DNA of 38,082 bases from Zygnema circumcarinatum (GCA_037447605.1 CM074810.1:134051-172132), one strand, 5' to 3'. Shown: positions 1-11,052, counted from the first letter of the stretch. The notes: generated by a model not told the origin, from the sequence alone. Program-made: numbers and translations.

Positions 1-143
1 CCCTCCTCCCTCCTCCCTCCTCCCTCCTCCTCCCTCGTCCTCCCTTCTCCATCCTCCCTCCTCCCTCCCCCCCCTTCCCCGCCCCCGCTCTCTCTCTTCC
101 TCCCTCTCTCTCTCTCTCTTGCGTGCGCGTTTTAGGAGCTCAC
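1..143 (-). repeat. Purine-rich (on coding strand) intron tract of the kinase gene
   Basis: Positions 1-120 are CCCTCCTCCCT-type low-complexity DNA on the plus strand. They are therefore G/A-rich in the sense of the minus-strand kinase and begin about 20 bases after its third exon's donor (GTGAGC at 143-138). The rest of the kinase lies beyond the window. Confidence 0.8.
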
Positions 144-1319
144 AAAACAAGTGGTAGTCGAGGGAGGTGTTTGACATGAACTCGTACACGAGGAGTGCCT
201 CTCCGTTCCTTTGGTCCAAACAGAATCCAAAAAGACAAACCACCCTAGGATGCTTCAGTTTCGCCAAATACAAAATTTCGGCCTGCAAATAACATCCATT
301 GGCCACGTATATAGCATTAGCACAATTACAACCTTTCCGCAAGCCCGGGAAACCTAGATTATCCCAAGAAACTAAAATCTGTGAAAACTGCGGCGTTTCC
401 ATCTGCCTTTAGATTTAGAAATTTTTCGGATTTCTCTAGTGGTTTCAGATTTTTCGGGTTTCGATCTCACCAGCCACTCCTTGTACCCTTGACAGCTTTC
501 TTTGTTCAACCTTTTTATCGCCACCTGTCGCTTTTCTCCAGTGGATTCCTCCGTCCAATCTTCAATCTCTCCAAGGTAAACATTTCCAAAACTGCCCTTC
601 CCTAACAACGACTCCTCACTGAAATTTGAAGTTACCGCTTGCAATTCTTCAAACTTAAATCGATGAATTGTGAACGAAGAGTCCCTTGAAAAGCTGATCA
701 CCTGCTCCCCCGAAGAAAAACTCGACGATGCCGATTGGTTGGAAGACGGAAGTGTCGGTAAAGCAAAGGAAAATTTATCTGTTTTTTTCGGGTTCCAAAG
801 TACTGCTCTTTCCTCCTCTCCCTCCCTTCTCTCCGTTTCTTCAATCTTTACACCTTCCAACAATTCCTCCTCATCTAAACTCACCACCCTACTCGCTTCA
901 GCGAGTGATACCGCCTCCACAGGCATCTCTTCTCTCACATCTTGAGCGCTACTTGGATCTGCTTCAAAAGCGACACTTTTAGAGTCCGGATTTTGTGTTC
1001 CTTCTACTTTCTTTTCCGACTGCGATTGCGAGCTGCTCTCTTTCTTATTCTTTGTTGACTGTGTCTGCGACGAACTTTCATCTGGAAAAAACAAATGATC
1101 CACAAATGCAAATGCAGGGCGTTCAGCGTATGGAAGGAGCATGTGAGCCGATGGACAGCTTCACAAGAATAGCCGAAAATCTACGGGAGAAGCCACCTGC
1201 TGGAGGGCGAGGGGAAAAGGGAGGAAAAGCAGAGCTAGTGGGAGAGGGAGAAGTTCTAGCTAGCTAGTCTAGCTATAGTCGTTGCTCATACCTTGAAAGG
1301 ACGAAGAACCACAGCCCAT
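144..1319 (-). CDS. Receptor-like cytoplasmic kinase, 5' part (runs off left edge)
   Basis: Exons on the minus strand are 1319-1292, 1081-471 and 282-144, with phases that join cleanly (1, then 0). The first exon encodes only MGCGSSSFQ plus one base. MGC is the classic N-myristoylation plus palmitoylation start of plasma-membrane RLCKs, and it lies directly before a GTATGA donor. Exon 2 gives a long Ser/Glu-rich linker, then FKFEELQAVTSNFSEESLLG, a glycine loop (GKGSFGNVYLG) and the ATP-binding lysine in VAIKRL. Exon 3 gives the alpha-C glutamate (AEILYLAKLKHP) and the hinge LLVYEFMSNTSL. The catalytic loop and DFG motif would lie left of position 1. By family it is a Ser/Thr kinase acting beneath membrane receptors. 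The subfamily is uncertain: the start and domain order resemble the RLCK VII/PBL type, but the linker is longer than usual. Confidence 0.85.
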
Positions 1320-1339
1320 GGATACCTTCCTCACGCACT

Positions 1340-1910
1340 CCTCGTCCCTCTCGTCCCCTCCCTCCCTATCCCTCCCTCCCTGTCTCCCAATACCTCGTTC
1401 TCCCTATCTCCCGCACTCCTTGCCTTCGGTTCGCCCTTCCCCAGCTGCCACCGTTATTCCTCCTGCCCCTCCTCTCTCCTCCCTCCTCCTCTCCCCTCCA
1501 GTTACTTCCTAAGCCTCCTGCCAACCCTCCACTCCTCTTCCTTCCCTCTCTCCAACGTTGCCCCACTCCCTCTCCCTGTTCCCACACCTCGTTCGCCTCG
1601 TCCTCCCCCACCACTCCCTTCCCACCACTTCTCCCTCTCCTCTCCGTCTTCTTCTCCCCCTCCTCTCCCTCCCTCTGTCCCCCTCTCCTCCCTTCCCTCA
1701 CACTTCTCCCTCTCCACTCTCTCTCCCTCTCCCCATCTTCTCCCTTCCCTCACACTTCTCCCTCTCCCTCACCCCTTCCCCTTTCCTCCCCTTCCCCCCG
1801 TCTCCCCCCACCACCACCACCTCTTCCTCTTCCTCTCCCTCGCCCCCCTCTCCCTCAGCCATCCCCCTCCCCCAGCCGCCCCCCTACCTCTCCCTCTCGT
1901 TCCCCCCCGT
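1340..1910. repeat. Pyrimidine-only low-complexity block
   Basis: About 570 bases are almost all C and T, an irregular CCCTCTCC-like tract, beginning about 20 bases upstream of the kinase start codon. On the kinase strand it is a polypurine 5' leader or promoter tract, like the purine leaders before the PEPC and STEEP1-like start codons. Confidence 0.8.
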
Positions 1911-2968
1911 ATCCCTCAGCCGCCATGGCCCGTACAGGGCCACTTGCGCGCATTGCAAGGACCTGCCGCCTCAGCGAGTCCTGCGGGCCTCCAGTTCCAT
2001 GCTTTGTCGGTCATCAAAGTTTCACAGCCCGTGTAACACCATAGATCGAACATCCGTTCCATTATTATGTGGCAGAGAATCATAGAAACGAATTTTTTGA
2101 CTTTCCAGTTCTTGTTCGCATAGATCGTCTTGGCGACAATTGGCCCAGAACTCGCCCAAGCGTCAGTAATGATTGCTTCCAGAAATCACGGCAGCCGGGG
2201 GATATGATTGGGCCATGATTTTGTCGGTGTGCTTCGGGCACCACCCAACCGGCCGGTTACCGGCCGACATGCCGCCTGGCGTAAAACTTGCCGGCCAAGC
2301 GCCCGCTGTAAGGAAATTTGACCAATGAGGCGCTAGAAGGGAGAATCGGACGATGAATCTCTCGCCACGTGACAAGATGTGCTGGCATGACGATTCCTTA
2401 CTGGAGACAGCCTTGGAATTTGAGCCAAACGTCAAGTTTGTCCGGTAGCAACTGACCGACAGCACGGGCGACTTACAGCCGGTGGGAATCTTCAACGGCT
2501 GAGATTTCAGGGTCGGTTGTAACTAGCATTTCCATGTCATTAAGGAGTTTGAAAATCGCAGCTGCCAATCAGAAGTCAGATAACTGCTATTCAGAAAATG
2601 CCTAAATGACGGTCTCTGGAAACGTAATGATGAGTAGGCAGGTTTTATTTTGGCGTATCTGTGCACATTGCAATCTCGGGCGTACGGCAATACCGGAATA
2701 AGTACGAACGCACATGGCACCCACAAAATGACAATTGTAAGATCTTGAACGGATACGATATTGTCTGTAGGGTGTGGTTCAACAAAAGCGATACGGTACG
2801 GTACGGTACGAACGGTACGGTTGGGCCAACGTGCAGGGTACGGCGCTGGTCCGCAATCGGCGGAGAATTGTCGGTGCGATTGCGAGGTCGGATGACAACG
2901 AGCGACCACAGCTGTTTCGGAGCAGGGGCGAACTTGCATGAACAAAAACGCTAGAGAGAGAAATGTGC

Positions 2969-3070
2969 ATGTGGCATTGGTCTCAATATGGCTGGGGATG
3001 CCATGAAATGTGCATGGACAACAACAACATGGGGAACCACGAGGAACCAACCGGTCACAAAGGACCTATG
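2969..3070 (-). repeat. Dispersed repeat, copy A
   Basis: Read on the minus strand, this holds TTCCTCGTGGTTCCCCATG, then a CCATGCACATTTCATGG-like stretch and a CAATGCCACATG-like end. The same order of blocks recurs on the plus strand at 7671-7760 and 32380-32460, and partly at 3134-3190. No coding potential is shared, so it looks like a small non-autonomous mobile element or its remnant. Confidence 0.7.
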
Positions 3071-3133
3071 GACCGAAGGAAACAGAGCTACAAAATGAGC
3101 GAACCTCTAATAACCACTATTGAGTTAAGGATT

Positions 3134-3190
3134 GTGCATGTACATTTGATGGCATCACCATCGTGAGGTCAATGCCACATCTTTCTCTTC
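3134..3190 (+). repeat. Dispersed repeat, partial copy B
   Basis: Contains CATGTACATTTGATGGC followed by ACCATCGTGAGGTCAATGCC, matching the second half of copies C and D. It lacks the CTCGTGGTTCCCC block and lies about 60 bases from copy A in the opposite orientation. Confidence 0.65.
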
Positions 3191-3530
3191 AAATATGTGA
3201 ACGTACCGGTATTGTGTGCTATGTTACGCAACAGCAAAATGATTGAGGAATTGAACAAGTTATTTGCGTAATTTCTCATTGTTCAAAGTAATTTAATAGG
3301 TTTGAACATGAAACACTAGAAATCGGAATTGTTTTGCGTTTTAGACATTGAACAATATGAAAAAAAAAGTTCAAATTCTCAATATATAATGTAGGAATTC
3401 ATTTCTCACTCTCAAAATTAATTGAAATTCAGTTTGGAAGTGAAAATCTGGTTATGAGAAATCCTTTTGAACAGCCAGAATCTAAAAAAAACGGACTCTT
3501 AAACCATTTGGTCTTAGAAAACTTGACATA

Positions 3531-3570
3531 CAGTCATGCCATGTGCCGTACAGTCATGCCATGTGCCGTA
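3531..3570 (+). repeat. 20-bp perfect tandem duplication
   Basis: The unit CAGTCATGCCATGTGCCGTA occurs twice with no spacer and no mismatch. It is intergenic with no known role. Confidence 0.95.
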
Positions 3571-3699
3571 CACATCCAACTCCTGCACGTAGCAGAGCTC
3601 TCGAACAGCCCAACGTGGCAAGTTAGGTAATAATCAAGTAGAGGAGATGGTGGGAGAGGGGTTTTCACGTTTTTTACTCTGATTTGATTGCAATGAATA

Positions 3700-4030
3700 G
3701 GTGAGGGGAGGGGAGGAGGGAGTGAGAGGCAGGGGCGGTGGGAGGGGAGTGGGAGGAGCAGGGGCAGTGGGAGAGAGGGAGAAGCAGGGGTGGAGGGAGG
3801 AGGGCAGGGAGAGGCAGGGGCAGTGGGAGAAGCAGGGGCAGTGGGAGAGAGGGAGAGGCAGGGGCGGAGGGCAGGGAGTGGCAGGGAGAGTTGGATAAGG
3901 AGAGGCAGTGGGAGAGAGGGAGAGGCAGGCGGAGGGAGGAGGGCAGGGAGAGGCAGGGACAGTGGGATAAGGAGAGGCAGTGGGAGAGAGGGAGAGGCAG
4001 GGGCGGAGGGAGGGAGAGAGAGGCTACGGC
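3700..4030 (+). repeat. Purine-rich minisatellite, about 70-bp unit
   Basis: The block CAGTGGGAGAGAGGGA recurs at about 3765, 3839, 3906 and 3978, a spacing of 67-74 bases, with GGCAGGG-type filler between. The strand is nearly all A and G. It lies 640-970 bases upstream of the FKBP20-2 start codon. Confidence 0.85.
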
Positions 4031-4308
4031 ACAGGGAGCAGGGTGAGAGGGAGGGAGAGGTGGGGGCAGCGCAGAGGACACGGAGAGTCGGCGCATCAGT
4101 CGCGACTCGCAACGGGCCATGCACATGCATGCACATGCATTAGCATACGTGGCGGGTCTCCATTGGACGGGTTCCAATGGCGGCGGGTGGCCAGATATTT
4201 GTGTCCTTTCCCAGTGCGCAGCTGCGTGGTGCCCCCAGCGCGCAAGCGTTCCTAGCGGCACTACTTGAAAGGACGAACGGGCCAATCCGAGCCTTACGCT
4301 ATCCTCAG

Positions 4309-4332
4309 TGCCACGTAGGACTCTACGTGGCA
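4309..4332. promoter_or_regulatory. Palindromic pair of ACGT (ABRE-like) boxes
   Basis: TGCCACGTAG and its exact reverse complement CTACGTGGCA are separated by four bases. Each arm carries an ACGTGGC core of the kind bound by plant bZIP factors. CCAAT (4281-4285) and ATTGG (4339-4343) boxes lie close by. The element is 340 bases upstream of the FKBP20-2 start. Function is inferred from the motif only. Confidence 0.6.
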
Positions 4333-4670
4333 GCATCTTATTGGCTATTACGCCATTTCTCCGACCGTTCACTTTTGGCAAAACCACGTTAGCTCGCCCA
4401 AACTCAGTTTTGCTTTCGGCAAGAGGCGCTCTCCCCGCCCTCCCCCCGCCATGGCTGCCTGCAGCTCCCTGCAGTTGTCTCCTCCTTCTTGACTCTCTCC
4501 CTCAAGTTTCGAAGAGTTTCGGCGCATTTGATTCTTTGTAATAATCGAAATATTGGCGGTGTTTGAAATATTTCAGCTTCACAGGGGCTTCAGGCCTTGG
4601 AGGGTTTGAGCCGTTTGCTTTGGAGATTTCCAGGACGTCCAGGGGCTAGGGTTTCTGGGCAGCCGCAGCC

Positions 4671-6758
4671 ATGGCGACTGCTTCTGTGTCTTCACTGTCC
4701 ATGGCGTCCGCTCACGTTTTAGATTCATCGAACAACAGGCGTGCGTTTGTCCAAGGACCGGGCATGGTTGAAACCCTAAGTTTCGTCGGAGGTATTTCTT
4801 CTTCTTGTCCTTGTTTTCTGAAGCAATCTCTGGCGCAATGTTGCTTCGGTAGTAAGTTATGCTCGGGGATGCAGAAGCTAGAAGCATGCAGTAGGAAGGC
4901 TCGCCCTTAAGAACATCAAACCTGGAAACCGGAAAACCACGAGGATCTGCGAAACTGCAGAGCACTATGGAACCCTGAAAATGTTTATTTTTAAATATAC
5001 AATATATACATATTATCTGACAAGGCCGTTGCTTTGTTTTGGACAGGGGGAAGGATGCCTGCCAGAATTTCTTCTCACCCTTATAGGTCCGATGTTAGAA
5101 GTTGCAAACCTCGTTTTTCAGTAACGTCATCTATTTCCAACGAGAATGAAGCACAACGAGCGGAAGAATTCTCTCCAGAAGTGAAAAGTTTCACCTTCGA
5201 GAAAAAGGAAGGATCACATTCGGGAGATTTGATGATGAAGAAAGAAAAGGCTCTTGACGAGAACAGAAAACACATGAATGCAAATTCAAGCAGGCAACGA
5301 AGTGACTTAGATAGCACAGTTTTGCGTTGCAGAAATCGGAGATTTCTCCTTGGAAGCATGTCTTTCACGGCAATATCTGCAATCGGAGGGGTGGGATTTT
5401 ACGGTATAGAAAGCTCGGAAAGAATTTCAGGTGCAAGTATGGCAAAACAAGTAGGGCAACACTTAGGGTTTGGAGCTGCGATAGCTCTGCCAACGAGGGA
5501 GAGGGATGCTTATGACGAGGGCAAATTACTAGAACAGAATCGCAGAATACAGAAGCTAAATCAAGCGCCTGAAAACTTTCCTGGCTTCGTTAGAGAAGGT
5601 GAGTCGAGCGTAAAACTTCTAATGGAGAATCTTTATGTCGTCCTTTGCTCCCTTTCCTCTCATGCTCGCTCTTCCTCTCTCTTTTTCTCTTGATCGCCCT
5701 CCCCCTCCCCCTCTTCCTCACCCCCCTCTCCTCTGCTCTCCCTCTTGGTCTCCCCCTAACATATTTCCTTTTTTGTCCTTTAACCGTTTTTCACCTACGA
5801 TATGCATCTTCGCTTCGCAGGATTTGATGTAAAGGTCATCATCGGGCCCGAATACGAGAAGAGTTCTTCGGGCCTAATTATCCTTGACATTGTACCAGGC
5901 ACTGGAGAAAATCCCAAGGATGGCCAGCAGGTGCATGCTATTGCCACTTCAGCTAAATCCAGAACCGAATCATTTCAGAATCCTTAGATTTTGCGTGTGA
6001 CGCTAGCTGTCTATACTGTTTTCGAAGTAAATGGATGAGAGAACCGCCAGATTGGTTAACGTGGTTTAGCTGCTAGTGCTCGTTCTTTTCTACTCTACCG
6101 CTATTATTGCTGTTTACAGTTTCGCTGCAAAATCATCGTAAGGTCATTGTTTTTGGTAATTCGTCAATAACATCCAAACGCTTTGAATCCCTTTGTATGT
6201 GTCCCTGAGAGAGAGGCAGAGTGAGATGGAGAGCGGGTGGGGGGTTACACGAGTGGAAGGGAGGAAGGTTGGAAGAATGAGAGGCCAGAGTCAGAGGAAG
6301 GAAAATGAGACGGTGGAGCCGAGTGAGAAAGAAGTATGGGGGGAGTGGAAAGGGACAAGGGAGGAGTGGAAAGGTGAGGGGGGCTGACTGGAGGGGGAGA
6401 CGAGGGAGCGATTCAACGGTAGAAGGAGCGAGACAGAAAGTGAGAGGAGGACATGCTGAATGTAACGGATGTTGAGCAGTAGAATGTGAAGCTTTGGCAA
6501 CTAATGTACATCTCATGCTATGCAGGTGATATTTAATTATATTGGATATAATGAATCTGCTCGACGAGTTGATAGTACGTATTTAAAAGGAGAACCTGCT
6601 CGAACTCGACTCGGCATTGGTGGAATGATTCCTGGTGAGGACAAACACCCCGCGGTTTCCATACATGAAGTTCTGTCCTCTCTTCCACATCCATTTCTAA
6701 ATATCTCCAATAAGGTCCCATTACGAACAGCTGAACCCTCTTGAAGTGAAGCGGGATG

Positions 6759-6794
<36 letters not shown>

Positions 6795-7420
6795 GCTCAC
6801 ACAGAAACGCGCTCAAAAATACAGATGCAGACACCTACACGAAGTTAGCAGATCATGGGGTTTCAATATTTTGAGGAGCGATTAAAGTGTTGCAGGCTTT
6901 GAAGAGGGGCTAAGGAGCATGCGAGTGGGAGGAAAACGACGAATAGTTATCCCTCCCGAGCTCGGGCCGCCGGTAAAAACCTATTTGCTCCATACTTCTT
7001 GTTTGCATTCCTGCTATCCCATTATATCCTGCCCTTCCCTGCCATTCCAAGAGCATGGCGATGGTGGGTGCCTGAATTTGGAAAGCTGAACTCATTCGGG
7101 GACTCCAAAAGTTTTTGGAGTTTGTTGGTGTCAGATTTTTGGGAGTTTTGGACATTTTGAGAGCTTGGAGATTTCTGTCATCCCAGCTGCCTGGAGTTGT
7201 CTGTTTCTTTTGCGTTCTGAGGATTTTACTGTCGTTAAAAGGCCTCCATCTTCCGGTGAATTATAGGGTTTGAAAAGTACTCTCTGGGTGATGGGCGCAG
7301 ACTGGACCTTCAACATTCTTCAGCGCGAAGCAGTATGAGGTTTTCGATGTGGAGCTATTGTCAGCTAAAGACTGCGTGCGGCGCCAAATTGTGTTTTACT
7401 CCGATGTAAAGTGCGAGTAG
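4671..7420 (+). CDS. FKBP20-2: FKBP-type peptidyl-prolyl isomerase FKBP20-2, thylakoid lumen
   Basis: Exons 4671-4851, 5047-5598, 5821-5930, 6526-6634, 6896-6972 and 7301-7420 join in phase to 382 residues. The FKBP core occupies roughly residues 242-365 (GLIILDIVPGTGENP, VIFNYIGYN, GFEEGLRSMRVGGKRR, IPPELGPPTGPSTFFSAKQY). The C-terminus, KDCVRRQIVFYSDVKCE, has two cysteines 12 residues apart, the hallmark of FKBP20-2; that pair is redox-active in Arabidopsis, where the protein supports photosystem II supercomplex accumulation. A Ser-rich N-terminus fits a chloroplast transit peptide, and NRRFLLGS at about 157-164 followed by a hydrophobic stretch is a twin-arginine lumen-targeting signal. 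The protein is about 140 residues longer than the Arabidopsis form (about 242), mostly from a charged insert between transit peptide and Tat signal. Confidence 0.9.
6761..6792 (+). repeat. (CT)n microsatellite in FKBP20-2 intron 4
   Basis: About 16 uninterrupted CT units, roughly 130 bases after the exon 4 donor. Confidence 0.9.
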
Positions 7421-7555
7421 CCAGGCAGGCAGCGCTCCGCGCTTGTCTCTTCTTATACGCTTTGTAAAGCTCCTCAGTTCAAAGAGAGCCCCAACTCGCG
7501 AGCTAGGCTGCCTCGCTTGAGGTGGTGATGCTTGGATACTTCACAGTGCAGTCTG

Positions 7556-7561
7556 AATAAA
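7556..7561 (+). terminator. Polyadenylation signal of FKBP20-2
   Basis: AATAAA lies 136 bases after the FKBP20-2 stop codon. A short stem-loop (CGATGTG, CCG, CACATCG; 7571-7587) follows 10 bases later. Confidence 0.6.
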
Positions 7562-7670
7562 AAAACCCCGCGATGTGCCGCACATCGGTGACCTTCGTGA
7601 CCCTTCTAGGGGCTGCGTTGTTGCGCCTAGGCGTAGTTTTCCGCTCCTAGCTTCTTTTTTTTGTTCTTAG

Positions 7671-7760
7671 GTCCTTTGCGACCAGTTCCTCGTGGTTCCC
7701 CATGCTGCTTTTGTTCATGTACATTTGATGGCTTCGCCATCATGAGTTCAATGCCATTTT
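7671..7760 (+). repeat. Dispersed repeat, copy C (most complete)
   Basis: Runs GTCCTTTGCGACCAG, TTCCTCGTGGTTCCCCATG, CATGTACATTTGATGGC, TTCGCCATCATGAG and TCAATGCC. GATGGC-TTC-GCCATC inside it is a perfect hairpin that is conserved imperfectly in copies B and D. Confidence 0.75.
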
Positions 7761-7860
7761 CACCCATTTCTACTAAAGCAAGGAAAAGAATTAAGGCAGC
7801 AGCAACAGCATACAACGCTGGCCATCGGACACGTCAGTTGCAAACTGAAACAATTTTGTG

Positions 7861-7891
<31 letters not shown>

Positions 7892-8442
7892 GAAAAGTCG
7901 AGGACGATGTCAATTCAAAGAGGGCTGTATAGCAGACAGTGGGTTCGTACGGACAGCATGGAACTGTTGGCTAGAACAATCACCTTTTCTGTTTTACGGT
8001 AACATATAGCGCCTAGCTGCTAGTACCCCGCCGCCATTTGCGGCGCCACGACTCGAAGCCGTTCAAACGCCCTTGCGGGCAGAGGCAAATGTTTTTGAAT
8101 CTCTCTCGCCCTGCCCGACCGACATTCGGAACAGATTTTCTCTGGAACTTTCATCCAAGCATTCGTCGCCACGTGGACACTCAAACCACGTGTTCTCAAA
8201 GCCTTGCCGGTTCTTGACTTTAAAAAAGTTAAGTACAGTACAGCTCACGAATATTCTGAATATGATTCTGAGGTACCGAGTCTTGTTTGAAGCGCTGCCT
8301 CCTGATCCCTCCCCCGCCTGCAAGGTACTGCCTTTTGCGTCGGCGCGGAATATCCGGGCAGACGCCGAAACGAAAAAAGCGGCGGAAAGGTTTTGGGTGC
8401 AATTTTGGGCGAGGGGGCGCCTGGCGGCCGAGGGCCCAGTAA

Positions 8443-8633
8443 CAGGAGCGGGAGGGGGGAGGGAGTGGGAGAGAGAGGCGAGAGAGAGGGAGGGAGAGCG
8501 GAGAGAGAGGCGAGAGAGAGGGAGGGAGAGCGGAGAGAGAGGAGAGAGAGGGAGAGAAAGGGAGGACGAGCGAGGGAAAGAGAGAGGGTGAGAGGGAATA
8601 AGGAGAGGGGAGGGAGAGGGAGAGGGAGTCGCG
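8443..8633 (+). promoter_or_regulatory. Purine-rich GA leader before PEPC start
   Basis: About 190 bases of GAGAGAGGGAGGG-like sequence abut the PEPC ATG. GA-repeat tracts near plant start sites can be bound by BPC/GAGA-type factors. That role is inference; the tract may equally be low-complexity 5' UTR. Confidence 0.5.
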
Positions 8634-10967
8634 ATGGCGACATCAGCTCCTGTGATGGCGCTGAAGCAGGCGAGCCGGCTGGCGGCGCAGACGACGAGCG
8701 ACCTGGCGGGGCGCGAGTCGCACCTCGCGCCGGCGCTGCACGCGGCGCTGCTGCAGTGCGCCGAGCGCGTCTCGGAGGACGACGTGCTGGTCGAGGACGA
8801 CGCGCTGCTGCTCGAGTACTTCCTCGAGGTCCTGCGCGACCTCAACGGGGACGAAATGGCGGACACGGTGCGCTCCATGCTCTCCGTTCCGTCCTCGTTC
8901 CGTTCTCGTTTTTTTCTCCGTTCCGTTCCGTTTGCTGCCGCAGGAGCATAGAAAAGCTGCGCCTTGTAAAGTTCTCAGCTCTTTCTTTCTCTACCCTCGT
9001 CCTCCATTCTCTTTCTCCATCCCCTGCCTCCCTGCCCTCTTCCATTCTCACCCTTCCCTCCTCTCGCCTTCCTTTGCCTCCTTTGTCTGCCGTCTCTCTC
9101 CTCCTGCAGGTGGAGAATCTGTACACGCTGTCGGCTGCTTACAACACGAGCAATGACAGCGAGGATTTGCGGAAGCTTGAAGAGGTCATTGACGGGCTTG
9201 GCCCCGCGGACTCAATCGTCATCGCCAGCGCTTTCTCGCACATGCTCACTCTCACCAATGTGGCAGGTAAGATTTCGCTTTCTTGGATGCCTTTTGCCAA
9301 TGTTCATGATTCTGTATAACTCCAGGTTTATGCCTGTTTGCATGTCGGGATATTCCACACATTTGAGGCTTACAAATTTGGGGGGTTTGGGGGTTTTCTC
9401 CCTTTTTTATTTTAGTATTTAGTCCTACTCATGTTATGGCGCTCTGAAGGCTTTTAGAGCTGTTTGGTAGTGGTAGGATATTGAGTGGTTTCAGGGGTCC
9501 GGACTTGAAGAATGTCACAGACTAACTGATCCTCATACCGTTCGTTAGAAACTTCCTCTTTTAATTTGCAAAAGCTTTCAAGAGTGAAGCACGTCTGGTC
9601 CAGCCGAAAGTTTCTACAGAATCTAGTGCCTTTTAAACTTTTGTCAAACCCTCACCTTTAATGAGTGCGTGCTGCGAGTCTCCTTTCCTTAACCCCCCTG
9701 CCAGCCTCACTTACTTAAATACCTTTGTTTCTTTTGCCCTTTTTTTTAATTCAGAGGAAATTCAGATGGCGGTGAGACGGCGCGCAACAGTGAAGACGGG
9801 CAGTTTGGTGGACGAGGGCAGCGCTCTCACGGAGTCGACCATCAAAGAAACTTTTGTGAAGCTCGTGCAGATGGGAAAATCTAAAGAGGAAATTTTTGCG
9901 GCTTTGAAAGAGCAGACAGTTGACCTCGTCTTCACTGCGCATCCGACGCAGTCAATTCGCCGATCGCTGCTGCAGAAACACGCAAGGTGGGGGGGGGGGG
10001 GGCTAGTATTGTAATTAAAGTTTAAGGGTTGAGGGAGTTGGCTTGGATTAAGTCGCTAGATTTAACTGGGAGGGTGCATTTTGTACCTTTCCTGTGGATG
10101 GATTGGGTTAGCGTGCGAAGATACTGTGTCCTTGAATTATAGTCATTATTCATTTTTTTTGTGCCACAGAATTCGAAACCTTTTGTCGCAGAGACATACG
10201 GAGCAGCTCACAGTGGACAAGAAGGCGGAGCTTCTTGAAGCTCTGAGAAGAGAAGTAAGATTTTTACTCACCTTCGACTTATTGAAGTTAGTTAAAGAGA
10301 TTAGACTTTTAAACCTTCATTTCAGCTTCTTACTTCACGCCTCAGCTGAACTGCTGCTGACATAGTTAGGTTGCTCCATGCACACATGCTCTCCAATCTC
10401 CTTCGGAAAGTCAAAGAAAGTCACTGGTTTAGGGCCCGGAGCCGGCCTCCTTCAGACTCGGCAGAGATGGGAGTGAAGTGGGAGGAACTTCAGACTACCA
10501 AATACATGCAGGAGAGAATACTGAATACTGCAGTTAGGGCTATAGAAATGAAGCCAAACAGGCAGAGCGAGTCCTCGAGAGGCTGGAAAACAATGCACAC
10601 ACATTCCCACATACTTACACGCATGCATCCAGACTTAGAGAGGAGAGGGAGAGAGCGAGAGAGGGAAAGACAGTGCGTGAAATGCAAGATCTTAACCAAG
10701 CATCTAGAGGCTCTCTCTCTGTGGGGCTTAAAGATTCAAGCTGCGTGGAGAACGGACGAAATCCGGCGCACTCCCCCCACCCCCCAAGATGAAATGCGTG
10801 CGGGAATGAGCTATTTCCACGAAACCATTTGGAAGGGTCTCCCCCGCTTCCTCCGCCGCGTGGATACGGCCCTGCGCCATATCGGAGTGGAGGAGCGCTT
10901 GCCCTACAATGTACCCATAATCCAATTCTCGTCCTGGATGGGAGGGGACAGAGACGGTACGCTGCTA

Positions 10968-11052
<85 letters not shown>

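Larger units (their letters stand above)
1320..4670. other. Head-to-head intergenic region, kinase to FKBP20-2
   Basis: I see no supportable gene in these 3.35 kb. From left to right: a pyrimidine-only block (about 1340-1910); GC-rich DNA with a perfect 12-bp palindrome at 2247-2258; a GGTAC-type run (about 2793-2823); two inverted copies of a dispersed repeat (2969-3190); an AT-rich block (3180-3500); a 20-bp tandem duplication (3531-3570); a purine-rich minisatellite (3700-4030); CATGCA motifs (4118-4140); and a palindromic ACGT element (4309-4332). The region must hold the promoters of both flanking genes. The long open frames in the CT-rich block are repeat artefacts. Confidence 0.7.
7421..8633. 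other. Intergenic region FKBP20-2 to PEPC
   Basis: Contains the FKBP20-2 3' end, dispersed repeat copy C (7671-7760), a run of 25 T (7861-7885) and the PEPC promoter. From about 8443 to 8633 it is an AGAGAGGGAGGGAG-type purine leader ending at the PEPC start codon. No gene is supported. The long antisense frame across 8063-8878 is a shadow of this tract and of the GC-rich first PEPC exon. Confidence 0.7.

Noticed and set aside
1293..2085. Long plus-strand frames rich in Pro, Ser and Leu
   Set aside because: They are translations of a CT-only repeat, overlap in two frames and show no domain or splice context.
2163..3050. Minus-strand frames of 110 and 175 codons
   Set aside because: The latter starts inside dispersed repeat copy A; neither shows conserved motifs.
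3534..4387. Minus-strand frames of 200-237 codons
   Set aside because: They are products of the purine minisatellite, with repeated Pro-Ala-Ser-Leu units and no conserved start.
8063..8878. 271-codon minus-strand frame over the PEPC start
   Set aside because: Antisense shadow of the GA leader and the GC-rich first PEPC exon; the sense exon has family support.
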